Below are positions 1 to 6,661 of a DNA stretch of 7,691 bases, one piece after another (positions within the stretch are counted from its first letter, which is position 1; every line of letters starts with the position of its first letter). Location of the stretch: assembly GCA_945872035.1 (NCBI GenBank), contig CAMBYA010000105.1:1-7691 (forward strand), given 5' to 3'. The DNA is from Rhizobium sp. Q54. Its GTDB lineage: Bacteria; Pseudomonadota; Alphaproteobacteria; SMXS01. A model generated the notes under the pieces. The model was not told where the DNA came from. It saw only the letters and a program-made list of their open reading frames with translations, and made no database searches. Made by a program: the position numbers and the translations under genes.

Positions 1-99
1 GTCGACCCGGCCATCGCCTCCAGCGTGTTCGTGACGACGGTCACCGATGTGGTGGGCTTCTTCGCCTTCCTCGGCCTCGCCGCGCTGATCCTGATGTGA
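1..99 (+). CDS. mgtE: Magnesium transporter MgtE, C-terminal end (partial)
   Basis: Frame 1 is open from the window edge to a TGA at 97-99, giving the last 32 residues of a protein. The tail reads [20 protein letters not shown] followed by a hydrophobic stretch, which matches the last transmembrane helix of MgtE-family Mg2+ channels/transporters. In that family the Asp of the 'T-D-x-x-G-F' motif lines the ion pore; here it is the GAT codon at 46-48. The cytoplasmic N and CBS domains would lie upstream, outside the window. The protein sits in the inner membrane and imports Mg2+. The recognition rests on a short fragment, but the motif is distinctive. Confidence 0.85.
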   Translation, partial: VDPAIASSVFVTTVTDVVGFFAFLGLAALILM

Positions 100-132
100 A
101 TTTGCCGCAGGACGGCCAATCCGGTTCCCATT

Positions 133-167
133 CCGGGTTGACTCCCGGCACCCTGTCAAAACAAAAC
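133..167 (+). promoter_or_regulatory. Possible promoter with -35 box inside an inverted repeat, upstream of the thiolase
   Basis: TTGACT at 138-143 resembles a -35 box and is flanked exactly by a 5-bp inverted repeat, CCGGG (133-137) and CCCGG (144-148). An A-rich stretch (CAAAACAAAAC, 157-167) lies where a -10 box would be, but no 16-18 bp spacing gives more than three matches to TATAAT. It lies 45-80 bp ahead of the thiolase start, a sensible place for a promoter. The repeat could be an operator or chance in GC-rich DNA. Confidence 0.3.
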
Positions 168-212
168 ACTGCCATCACGCCGCCTCACGGCCTCCGCAAC
201 GAAGGAAATTCC

Positions 213-1394
213 ATGTCCGACAATTCGATCGTCATCACCGGCATCGGCCGCACGCCCATGGCCACGTTCCAGGGTGAGCTGGCGTCCCTGACCGCGCCGC
301 AGCTGGGCGCCGTCGCCATCGCCAAGGCCGTCGCCGAGACTGGCATTCCGGTCGCTGATTATGACGAGACGATCATGGGCTGCGTGCTGCCGGCCGGGCT
401 CGGCCAGGCGCCGGCCCGCCAGGCCAGCCTGGGCGCGGGCATTCCCGACACCGTCGGCGCCACCACGGTCAACAAGATGTGCGGCTCGGGCATGAAGGCG
501 ATCATGCAGGGCAACGACATGATCCTGGCGGGTGCCGCCGACATCGTCATCGCCGGCGGCCTCGAGAGCATGACCAACGCGCCCTACCTGCTGCCCAAGG
601 TCCGCCAGGGACTGCGCATGGGCCATGGCGAGGTGAAGGACCACATGTTCACCGACGGTCTGGAGGATTTCCGCCACGGCCGCCTGATGGGCACCTATGC
701 CGAGGCGACCGCCCAGCGCTATCAGTTCACCCGCGAGGAGCAGGACGCCTTCGCCGTGGCGTCGCTGAACCGCGCCCAGACCGCCAATGTGGACGGCACC
801 TTCCGCCGCGAGATGGCGTCGGTGACGGTGAAGACCCGCAAGGGCGAAGCGGTGATCGATTCGGACGAGCAGCCCCGCACCGCCGACCATTCCAAGATCC
901 CGAACCTGAAGCCGGCCTTCGCCAAGGACGGCACGGTGACTCCGGCCAATTCCAGCTCGATCTCGGACGGCGCGGCCGCCGTGGTGCTGATGACCCGCGG
1001 CAACGCCGACAAGCGCGGCGTCAAGCCGCTCGCCCGGATCGTTGGCCAGGCCACCTTCGCCCAGGAACCGGAATGGTTCACCACGGCGCCGGTCGGCGCG
1101 GTGAAGAAGGTGCTGGACCGCGTCGGCTGGAAAATGTCGGATGTGGACCTGTTCGAGGTCAACGAGGCGTTCGCCGTGGTGCCGATGGCGGTGATGCGCG
1201 ATCTGGGCGTCGGCCACGACATCATGAATATCCATGGCGGCGCCTGCGCGCTGGGTCATCCGGTAGGCGCTTCGGGCGCGCGGATCATCGTCACCCTGAT
1301 CAACGCGCTGGAGAAGCATGGCCTGAAGCGCGGCGTCGCAGCCATCTGCCTGGGCGGCGGCGAAGCGACGGCGCTGGCCATCGAGCTCGTCTGA
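213..1394 (+). CDS. Acetyl-CoA C-acetyltransferase (thiolase II family)
   Basis: A 393-aa thiolase, the usual length for this family. It would condense two acetyl-CoA to acetoacetyl-CoA, or run the reverse, in the cytoplasm. The active-site Cys is C90 in NKMCGSGMKA, the NEAFA motif has N317, the catalytic His is H349 in GGACALGHPVGASG, and the second Cys is C379 in CLGGGEATA. These fall one residue after the Zoogloea thiolase positions (C89, N316, H348, C378). The CoA-pocket stretch reads N246-SSS-ISDGAA rather than the common NASG-NDGAA. The ATG at 213 is chosen because AAGGA (202-206) precedes it by 6 nt and the protein then begins MSDNSIVITGIGRTP, the normal family start; the 39-codon upstream extension in the same frame looks non-coding. 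No phaB or phaC lies next to it, so a polyhydroxybutyrate, degradation or ketone-body role cannot be assigned. DUF1489 follows after 17 bp and is probably co-transcribed. Confidence 0.95.
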   Translation: MSDNSIVITGIGRTPMATFQGELASLTAPQLGAVAIAKAVAETGIPVADYDETIMGCVLPAGLGQAPARQASLGAGIPDTVGATTVNKMCGSGMKAIMQGNDMILAGAADIVIAGGLESMTNAPYLLPKVRQGLRMGHGEVKDHMFTDGLEDFRHGRLMGTYAEATAQRYQFTREEQDAFAVASLNRAQTANVDGTFRREMASVTVKTRKGEAVIDSDEQPRTADHSKIPNLKPAFAKDGTVTPANSSSISDGAAAVVLMTRGNADKRGVKPLARIVGQATFAQEPEWFTTAPVGAVKKVLDRVGWKMSDVDLFEVNEAFAVVPMAVMRDLGVGHDIMNIHGGACALGHPVGASGARIIVTLINALEKHGLKRGVAAICLGGGEATALAIELV

Positions 1395-1411
1395 GCAGAG
1401 CGGGAACTAGC

Positions 1412-1819
1412 ATGGCGTCGATTCACCTGCTGCGTCCGGCGGTCGGGGTCTCTGACCTCGACCACCTGCGGCAGGTGATGCAGGCGCGCGGGGACGGGCG
1501 CTGCATCCATACGCGTAACATCCCCAAGCGCGCCGACGAATTGCTCGACGGCGGCTCGGTCTACTGGATCATCACCCGCAAGATCCTGGCGCGGCAGCTG
1601 CTCACGTCCATCGAGCGCCTCGAGGACGACAATGGCCGCGCGTATTGCCGCATCTACCTGGACGGTACTGTCGTGCCGGTCCATCCCTGGCCGCGCCGTC
1701 CGCACCAGGGCTGGCGCTACCTGAAGCCCGAGGATGCGCCGCCCGATCTGCGCGAAGGCGATGGCGGCGACATGCCGCCGGAAATGATCGCGGAACTGCG
1801 GGAACTGGGGCTGCTCTGA
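1412..1819 (+). CDS. DUF1489 family protein
   Basis: A 135-aa soluble protein of unknown function, recognised as DUF1489, a family I know mostly from alphaproteobacteria. Supporting segments are the central KRADELLDGGSVYWIITRKI, followed by ARQ and a hydrophobic/charged helix, and the C-terminal PVHPWPRRPHQGWRYL with its Trp/Pro/His/Arg-rich character. There is no signal peptide or membrane segment. The chosen ATG gives a family-like length and lies 6 nt after a weak GGGA (1402-1405). The open frame continues upstream through the thiolase gene, but that extension is a shadow of the thiolase coding sequence. The 17-bp gap from the thiolase stop suggests one transcript, though nothing in the sequence ties the two functions together. 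No catalytic motif can be named. Confidence 0.85.
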   Translation: MASIHLLRPAVGVSDLDHLRQVMQARGDGRCIHTRNIPKRADELLDGGSVYWIITRKILARQLLTSIERLEDDNGRAYCRIYLDGTVVPVHPWPRRPHQGWRYLKPEDAPPDLREGDGGDMPPEMIAELRELGLL

Positions 1820-1834
1820 GCTCGACTGTTTTCG

Positions 1835-1863
1835 TTGACACCTGCCAGTATCCTTCTGTTAAC
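1835..1863 (+). promoter_or_regulatory. Possible sigma70-type promoter for the spermidine-synthase-like gene
   Basis: A perfect TTGACA (1835-1840) is followed, 17 nt later, by GTTAAC (1858-1863), which matches TATAAT at three of six positions. It lies just after the DUF1489 stop, in the locally AT-richer gap, and about 125 nt before the likely ATG of the downstream gene. The -35 is convincing; the -10 is weak, although relaxed -10 boxes are common in alphaproteobacteria. Confidence 0.4.
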
Positions 1864-1922
1864 TCGCTGCCAGACCGACATTGGCCGTGTATGGTCGTGA
1901 GGGATTGTCGAGGGGCATCAGC

Positions 1923-1982
1923 ATGGATAGTCGACCGTCTTCGGCGTGCGGGAAATCGCTTCCCGCACAGATGAAGCGTTAG
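1923..1982 (+). other. Possible 19-codon leader ORF ahead of the spermidine-synthase-like gene
   Basis: ATG at 1923 is preceded by GAGGGG (1910-1915) with a 7-nt spacer, the best Shine-Dalgarno in this gap. It opens a 19-codon ORF (MDSRPSSACGKSLPAQMKR) that ends with TAG at 1980-1982, 5 nt before the ATG at 1988 proposed for the large membrane protein. That downstream ATG has no good ribosome site of its own, so the arrangement would suit translational coupling or a leader-peptide switch. A 9-bp hairpin lies inside the ORF. A 19-codon ORF can easily occur by chance, and no homology is claimed. Confidence 0.3.
1946..1968 (+). promoter_or_regulatory. Perfect 9-bp hairpin in the leader of the spermidine-synthase-like gene
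   Basis: GTGCGGGAA (1946-1954) and TTCCCGCAC (1960-1968) are exact reverse complements separated by a 5-nt loop, ATCGC. The structure ends 19 nt before the ATG at 1988. No T-tract follows (AGATGAAGCG), so it is not an intrinsic terminator; a role in translation control, mRNA stability or as an operator is possible. Its presence also argues against starting the protein at the GTG at 1946, which is the first base of the stem. Confidence 0.5.
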
Positions 1983-1987
1983 CGCGT

Positions 1988-4183
1988 ATGCCGGGTATCG
2001 TGGCGGGCCACAGGGCTGCCTCGGGCTTGCTGATCTCGACCGTCTATACTGCGGCGATCTTTCTCAGCGCGGCGCTGATCTTCTGGCTCCAGCCCATGGT
2101 GCCAAAGGCTATCCTGCCGCTGATGGGCGGCACGCCGGCGACCTGGGTCACGGCGCTGATGTTCTACCAGGCCATCCTCTTTCTGGGATACGCCTACTGC
2201 TTTGCGCTGACGCGCTGGGCGCCCCACTGGGCGCAGGCCGTGGTCCATGTGGCGGTACTTGGCGTAGCGGGATTCTATCTCCCTCCCGCCCTGCCGGAGC
2301 CGTCTTTGGCCCTCGGCCAGATGCCGGCGACGCAGGTGGTCTACATGCTGACCCTGGCCGTCGGCGCGCCGCTGTTCGCGTTGTCTGCCACGGCGCCGTT
2401 GCTGCAGTACTGGTTCTCCAGGACCGGGCACGTCCATGCCCACGATCCCTATTTTCTCTACGCGGCCAGCAATGTGGGCGGCATCGGCGCATTGCTCGCT
2501 TATCCGTCGCTGATCGAGCCACAGATAGGACTGCACGACCAAGCGGTCATCTGGACTGCTGGCTTCGTGCTGTTTGCTGTGACCATCGTGGGCTGCATCG
2601 TATTGACCCGGCGGCCCGCGGACGCCGTTCGCACCTCGGCCGAGCCGGTCACGGCCGGTAGCGAGCCAAAGGCATCAGCCTGGATGTGGCTGCTGCTGGC
2701 CGCGGTGCCGTCCAGCCTGCTGTCTGGCACCACCACCCGGATCACCACCGACATCGCCGCCGGTCCACTCTTCTGGGTGGTGCCGCTGGCGCTTTACCTG
2801 CTGACCTTCGTGCTGGCGTTCGCCCGCCGGCGGGTGCTGCCGCTGAAATGGGTGATGCTGCTGCAGCCGGTGGCGCTGGTGCCTGTCGTCGCCGCCGCGT
2901 TCGGCGGCGAAGAGTTGCTGGGCGGCTGGACGGTGCTGGGCTTCACGATCCTGCTGCTGTTCCTGTCAGCCTATATCTGCCACGTGCGGCTGGTCGACAG
3001 CCGTCCGGGTGTGGCCCGGGCGACCGAATTCTACTTGATGATATCGCTCGGCGGACTGCTCGGCGGCACCTTCAACGCCCTGGTCGCGCCGAATCTGTTC
3101 AATGACGTCTACGAGTTTCCCCTGGCGCTGGTGCTGGCGGTCCTGCTGCGTCCCAAGGATCCCGAGGCGAAGTCCGCAGGCCTCGTCCGCGACCTGATAC
3201 CGCCGATGCTGATCGGGGCCGCCGCCACCATCGTCATCGTCGCCAGCCCGCTGGACAGGCTACAGTTGACGGCGGGGCTGACCGGCCTTGCGCTTGCGGT
3301 GGCGCTGGTGCTGCTGGCGGGCGTGCCGCGCCGGTTCGCCGCCGGCGTCGCCGCGACGTTCCTGGTGGCCCAGCTGCCTGCTGTCATCGACCCGCCGCTT
3401 GATCAGGTCCGCAACTTCTTCGGCGTCGTCCGGGTGATTCACGACCGGCCGCACGACATGAACATCTTCGTCTCGGGCGGCACCAACCATGGCGCCCAGT
3501 TGCGCGATCCGGCGCAGCGCCGGCGCATGATCACCTACTACGGCGAGGGCGGCCCCTATTCCCAGGTCATCGCCATGCGCCAGCGGCATAACACGACCGG
3601 CGCCGTCGCGGTGCTGGGGCTGGGCGCGGGCAGCGTCGCGTGCTCCGGCTTCCCGGACGCGCACTGGACATTCTACGAGATCAATCCGGCGGTGGTGAGG
3701 ATTGCCCAGGATCCCCGATTCTTCTCGTTCCTGGCGGACTGCCAGCCGGACGGCCCGGTGAAGATCGGCGACGGGAGGCTGCTGCTGGAGCAGGAACCCG
3801 GCAAGTTCGACCTGATTCTGCTGGATGCGTTCACGGCGGACTCTGTGCCCATGCACCTCATGACGCAGGAAGCGTTCGCATCCTATCTCGAGCGGCTCGC
3901 GCCCAATGGCATCATCGTCATCAACATCTCGAACAAGTTCGTCAACCTGGAGCCGCTCGTATCGGCGGTCGCGCGAACCTACGGCCTCGCCGCCGTCTCG
4001 CGCTTCGACGACACGACGAGCCTCTACAAGACATCCAGCAAGTGGGTGGTGATGGCCCGCGAGCCAGTGAACGTGGCACCCTTGCTGAAACTGGAGGGTT
4101 GGAAGCCCGTGGCGCTCACGGACGTGGGCCCGTGGACAGACGATCGGTCGAGCCTGTTCCGCCACCTGTTGCCGGTGCGCTAG
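1988..4183 (+). CDS. Membrane-fused spermidine synthase-like protein
   Basis: A protein of about 731 aa with two parts. The first ~460 residues hold roughly 12-15 hydrophobic segments, starting with one around residues 13-35 that runs into LQPMVPKAILPLMGG. It includes the hallmark TTRITTDIAAGPLFWVVPLA of fused MFS/spermidine-synthase-like proteins. The last ~250 residues are a Rossmann-type methyltransferase/spermidine-synthase fold: the glycine-rich loop VLGLGAGS (542-549), the acidic ribose-binding E564 in FYEINP, GDGR with D595, and LLDAFTADSVP with D613. True spermidine synthases have GGGDGG and a D-S-S-D-P motif, so a polyamine product should not be assumed. The C-terminal domain should be cytosolic; the substrate is unknown. 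Start: the ATG at 1988 sits just before the first membrane helix; a GTG at 1946 would add 14 residues but is the start of a hairpin stem. Neither has a strong ribosome site. The gene is separated from DUF1489 by an apparent promoter and converges on panC. Confidence 0.85.
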   Translation: MPGIVAGHRAASGLLISTVYTAAIFLSAALIFWLQPMVPKAILPLMGGTPATWVTALMFYQAILFLGYAYCFALTRWAPHWAQAVVHVAVLGVAGFYLPPALPEPSLALGQMPATQVVYMLTLAVGAPLFALSATAPLLQYWFSRTGHVHAHDPYFLYAASNVGGIGALLAYPSLIEPQIGLHDQAVIWTAGFVLFAVTIVGCIVLTRRPADAVRTSAEPVTAGSEPKASAWMWLLLAAVPSSLLSGTTTRITTDIAAGPLFWVVPLALYLLTFVLAFARRRVLPLKWVMLLQPVALVPVVAAAFGGEELLGGWTVLGFTILLLFLSAYICHVRLVDSRPGVARATEFYLMISLGGLLGGTFNALVAPNLFNDVYEFPLALVLAVLLRPKDPEAKSAGLVRDLIPPMLIGAAATIVIVASPLDRLQLTAGLTGLALAVALVLLAGVPRRFAAGVAATFLVAQLPAVIDPPLDQVRNFFGVVRVIHDRPHDMNIFVSGGTNHGAQLRDPAQRRRMITYYGEGGPYSQVIAMRQRHNTTGAVAVLGLGAGSVACSGFPDAHWTFYEINPAVVRIAQDPRFFSFLADCQPDGPVKIGDGRLLLEQEPGKFDLILLDAFTADSVPMHLMTQEAFASYLERLAPNGIIVINISNKFVNLEPLVSAVARTYGLAAVSRFDDTTSLYKTSSKWVVMAREPVNVAPLLKLEGWKPVALTDVGPWTDDRSSLFRHLLPVR

Positions 4184-4193
4184 CCGCGCTCGG

Positions 4194-5042
4194 TCACACC
4201 ACCCAGTTGTCGATCAGCCGTGTTGCGCCCAGCCGCGCCGCGCCGAACACCCGCGCGGGTCCGCCCGGTACCGTGACCGGATCCAGCGTGTCCGGGTGGC
4301 GAATCTCGACATAGTCGACGCTATCGAAGCCCGCGGCGAGAATGTCCTTGCGGGCACGGGTGATGGCGGCCACCGGATCGCCGCCAACCCTGAAGGCATC
4401 GCGAACGGCCTTCAGCGCCAAAGGCAGCGCGACGGCAGCCTGGCGCTGATCGGGGCTCAGGTATCGGTTGCGTGACGAGAGCGCGAGGCCATCGGACTCG
4501 CGCTCGATGGGGGCCCCGATGATCCGCACCGGAATGTTCAGGTCGGTGGTAAAGCGCCGGATAATCTGGAGTTGCTGGTAGTCCTTCTCGCCGAAGATGG
4601 CCAGGTCGGGCAGTGTCGAGGTCAGCAGCTTCACCACCACCAGCGCCATGCCGTCAAAATGGCCGGGGCGGTGGGCGCCGCACAGCACGTCGCCCAGCCG
4701 GTCGATATGGACCCTGGTGGCGAAGCCCTCGGGATACATTTCGCGCGCCGTGGGTACGAAGGCGGCGTCGACGCCGACGGCGGCCAGCTTTTCCACGTCC
4801 TCGGCCTCGGTGCGGGGATAGCGCTCGTAGTCCTCGCCGGGGCCGAACTGGGCCGGGTTGACGAAGATGCTGGCGATCACCCGGTCGGCCTGGGTCGCGG
4901 CCAGCTTCATGAGGGACAGATGACCCTCGTGCAGCGCGCCCATGGTGGGAACCAGGGCGACGGTTTGTCCGGCCTTTCGCCAATCTCCCACTTGTCCGCG
5001 GAGGTCGGCGACGCCACGTAGAATGACGGGTTCATTCGGCAT
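4194..5042 (-). CDS. panC: Pantothenate synthetase (pantoate--beta-alanine ligase)
   Basis: A 282-aa cytoplasmic enzyme, the normal PanC length, that joins pantoate and beta-alanine using ATP (via pantoyl-adenylate) to make pantothenate for coenzyme A. Diagnostic motifs in order: PTMGALHEGH (32-41, nucleotide-binding H38 and H41), VNPAQF (61-66), MYPEG (102-106), CGAHRPGHFDGM (121-132), GEKDYQQL (151-158) and RESDGLALSSRNRYLSP (181-197). All the catalytic landmarks look intact. The start at 5042 (MPNEPVILRG) fits the family; an in-frame ATG at 5063 would add seven residues (MLEYRPV) and would overlap the start of the divergent VWA gene. Neither candidate has a clear Shine-Dalgarno. panB and panD are not beside it. 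Its stop codon lies 10 bp from the stop of the convergent spermidine-synthase-like gene. Confidence 0.96.
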   Translation of the reverse strand: MPNEPVILRGVADLRGQVGDWRKAGQTVALVPTMGALHEGHLSLMKLAATQADRVIASIFVNPAQFGPGEDYERYPRTEAEDVEKLAAVGVDAAFVPTAREMYPEGFATRVHIDRLGDVLCGAHRPGHFDGMALVVVKLLTSTLPDLAIFGEKDYQQLQIIRRFTTDLNIPVRIIGAPIERESDGLALSSRNRYLSPDQRQAAVALPLALKAVRDAFRVGGDPVAAITRARKDILAAGFDSVDYVEIRHPDTLDPVTVPGGPARVFGAARLGATRLIDNWVV

Positions 5043-5061
5043 GACGGGACGATACTCAAGC

Positions 5062-5766
5062 ATGGTGGGCAAGACACCAAAAATTGTCGGCGGCTCGGGC
5101 GAGGTCGACGCGTTCCTGCGCAAGCTGGCCATCACGCCGGCGCCAGCCTTGGCCGGACGCGGGCGGCTGATTTTCGCGCTCGACGCGACCCTCAGCCGGC
5201 AGCCCACCTGGGACCGTGCCTGCCACATCCAGGCCGACATGTTCCGCGAGGCCGAGGCGGTCGGCGGCCTCGACATCAAGCTGGTGTTCTTCCGCGGCTA
5301 CCGCGAATGCAAGGCAAGTCCCTGGTACGCCGCGTCCCAGCCGCTGACCCGCGCCATGACGTCGATCGCCTGCCAGGGTGGCTACACCCAGATCGAACGG
5401 GTGCTGAAGCGCGCCGTCAAGGAGGCGCGGGAAGGCAAGGTCAACGCCCTGGTATATGTGGGCGACAGCTGCGAGGAGGAGATCGATGCCGTCTGCGCCG
5501 TCGCGGGCGAGCTTGGGTTGGCCGGCGTACCGGCCTTCATGTTCCAGGAAGGCGGCGACCCCTATGCCGAATCCGTGTTCCGCGAGGTGGCCCGGCTTTC
5601 GGGGGGCGCCTGGTGCGGGTTCGACCTGGGCAGCGCCGGCCAGCTCCGCGACCTGTTGGGCGCGGTGGCCATCTTTGCCGCCGGCGGCCGCAAGGCGCTG
5701 GCGGATCATGGTGCCCGCAAGGGCGGCCACGCGCTGCGACTGGCGCGATTGCTGCTGGGCGCGTGA
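5062..5766 (+). CDS. VWA-domain-like protein of unknown function
   Basis: A 234-aa soluble protein with a von Willebrand factor A-like fold. After a short polar N-terminus and EVDAFLRKLA (14-23), a beta strand leads to FALDATLSR with D41-A-T43-L-S45, a Thr-containing variant of the DxSxS metal-ion-dependent adhesion site. Candidate remaining metal ligands are T109 (GGYTQIERVL) and D135 (LVYVGDSCEEE), each at the expected place. The family has few characterised members; I recall similar proteins in alphaproteobacteria next to a small J-domain membrane protein, as here (84 bp downstream). The role may be in protein-complex assembly, but that is a guess. Start: the ATG at 5062 is the last one before the conserved region; ATGs at 5041 and 5023 in the same frame lie inside panC. 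The ribosome site is weak. A TAGAAT at 5019-5024 could be a -10 box within panC, but without a well-spaced -35. Confidence 0.8.
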   Translation: MVGKTPKIVGGSGEVDAFLRKLAITPAPALAGRGRLIFALDATLSRQPTWDRACHIQADMFREAEAVGGLDIKLVFFRGYRECKASPWYAASQPLTRAMTSIACQGGYTQIERVLKRAVKEAREGKVNALVYVGDSCEEEIDAVCAVAGELGLAGVPAFMFQEGGDPYAESVFREVARLSGGAWCGFDLGSAGQLRDLLGAVAIFAAGGRKALADHGARKGGHALRLARLLLGA

Positions 5767-5850
5767 TGTGCTGTTGCGCCATCGGCTATGGCCTGCGTCG
5801 CCAAGCTGGGCCATGATGACCGCCGAACCGACAATCATAGGGTAAACCGG

Positions 5851-6531
5851 GTGCCTTGGCTGTTTTTTGGGGCGATCATCGTCGTTCTTGTCCTGCTGGT
5901 GGTGAACTGGGCCGCCAAGGCCGATCGCGCCACCGTACGGCGTGCCATGCGCTATTTCGGGGCGTTCCTCGTCGGCGCGCTGGCACTCTTTCTGTTTGCG
6001 CGCGGACAGGCTGGCGTGGCGCTGGCGTTGGTCACCGCCGCGGTTGCGCTGGCGTCGCGCCGCAGGCTCACCATGCTGGGCGGGGGGCGCAAGTCCGCGA
6101 AACAGCAATCCGAGGTGGAGACGCCCTGCCTCCGCGTCACGCTCAACCACGATACCGGCGACATGGACGGCGAGGTGTTGGTGGGCGATTTCGCCGGCCG
6201 GCGCCTCGGCGAACTGACCCGCGAGGAGTTGACCGCCCTTTACGACCAGCTGAGCAGCGAGGATCCGGAAGGCGCCCGGCTGCTGGACGCCTACCTGACG
6301 CGCGCCTTCCCGGGAGACTGGCAGGAAGATGTGGCGGCAGCCCACGCGGATCGGGGACCCATGACCCGAGAGGAGGCCTTCGAGATTCTGGGCCTTGCGG
6401 AAGGTGCGACGCAAGCCGATATCAAGGCGGCCCACCATCGCCTGATGAAGAAGTTCCATCCCGACCAGGGCGGCACGAACTACTTTGCCGCCCGCATCAA
6501 TCAAGCCAAGGACCTGCTGTTGAAGACCTGA
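5851..6531 (+). CDS. Membrane-anchored J-domain (DnaJ/Tim14-like) protein
   Basis: A 226-aa protein starting at GTG, chosen because AGGG (5839-5842) precedes it by 8 nt and the reading then begins directly with a membrane helix (residues 2-20). An upstream ATG at 5788 would add 21 polar residues and has no ribosome site. Two further hydrophobic stretches lie at about 36-50 and 53-68. A conserved middle region (LNHDTGDMDGEVLVGDFAGR, ~98-117, then ~118-157) follows, and a compact C-terminal J domain fills about 171-226, with the essential HPD at 203-205 and ending FAARINQAKDLLL. J domains stimulate the ATPase of Hsp70 (DnaK); the C-terminal placement behind a membrane anchor resembles mitochondrial Tim14/Pam18. 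It probably recruits DnaK to a membrane-associated client, unknown here. The VWA gene upstream is a likely operon partner. Confidence 0.88.
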   Translation: MPWLFFGAIIVVLVLLVVNWAAKADRATVRRAMRYFGAFLVGALALFLFARGQAGVALALVTAAVALASRRRLTMLGGGRKSAKQQSEVETPCLRVTLNHDTGDMDGEVLVGDFAGRRLGELTREELTALYDQLSSEDPEGARLLDAYLTRAFPGDWQEDVAAAHADRGPMTREEAFEILGLAEGATQADIKAAHHRLMKKFHPDQGGTNYFAARINQAKDLLLKT

Positions 6532-6661
6532 TGCGTCCGAGTTGCCGGCCGGCCAGGTGTGCGCTGCAACACACTTTCGCCTAGGTTGCCGCATATACAG
6601 CCGCGCCGTTTCCGACATAGACTTACCACCTGAAAACTCCTTCCAACTGATGCCCGAGATC

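Noticed and set aside
96..212. N-terminal extension of the thiolase frame
   Set aside because: It overlaps the mgtE stop, has no ribosome site, and the 39 added residues do not resemble a thiolase N-terminus; the ATG at 213 has a good Shine-Dalgarno.
156..1319. Antisense open frame of 387 codons opposite the thiolase
   Set aside because: It is a shadow of the thiolase gene, with Arg/His/Gly-rich low-complexity character and no motif.
1946..1987. GTG start adding 14 residues to the spermidine-synthase-like protein
   Set aside because: It has no ribosome site and is the first base of a perfect hairpin stem; the ATG at 1988 sits next to the first membrane helix. It is not fully excluded.
3260..4165. 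Antisense open frame of 301 codons opposite the spermidine-synthase-like gene
   Set aside because: Same shadow composition; the plus-strand frame carries the conserved nucleotide-binding motifs.
5778..5792. Small hairpin GCCAT-CGGCT-ATGGC after the VWA gene, as a terminator
   Set aside because: A 5-bp stem with no T-tract; too weak, and the J-domain gene follows on the same strand.
6544..6553. Palindrome GCCGGCCGGC after the J-domain gene
   Set aside because: A short GC-only palindrome is expected by chance at this base composition, and no T-tract follows.
6565..6599. Promoter for galU built on TATACA at 6594-6599
   Set aside because: The -10 is reasonable, but no -35-like hexamer lies at 16-18 bp; the nearest candidate (TGCAAC, 6565-6570) is 23 bp away.
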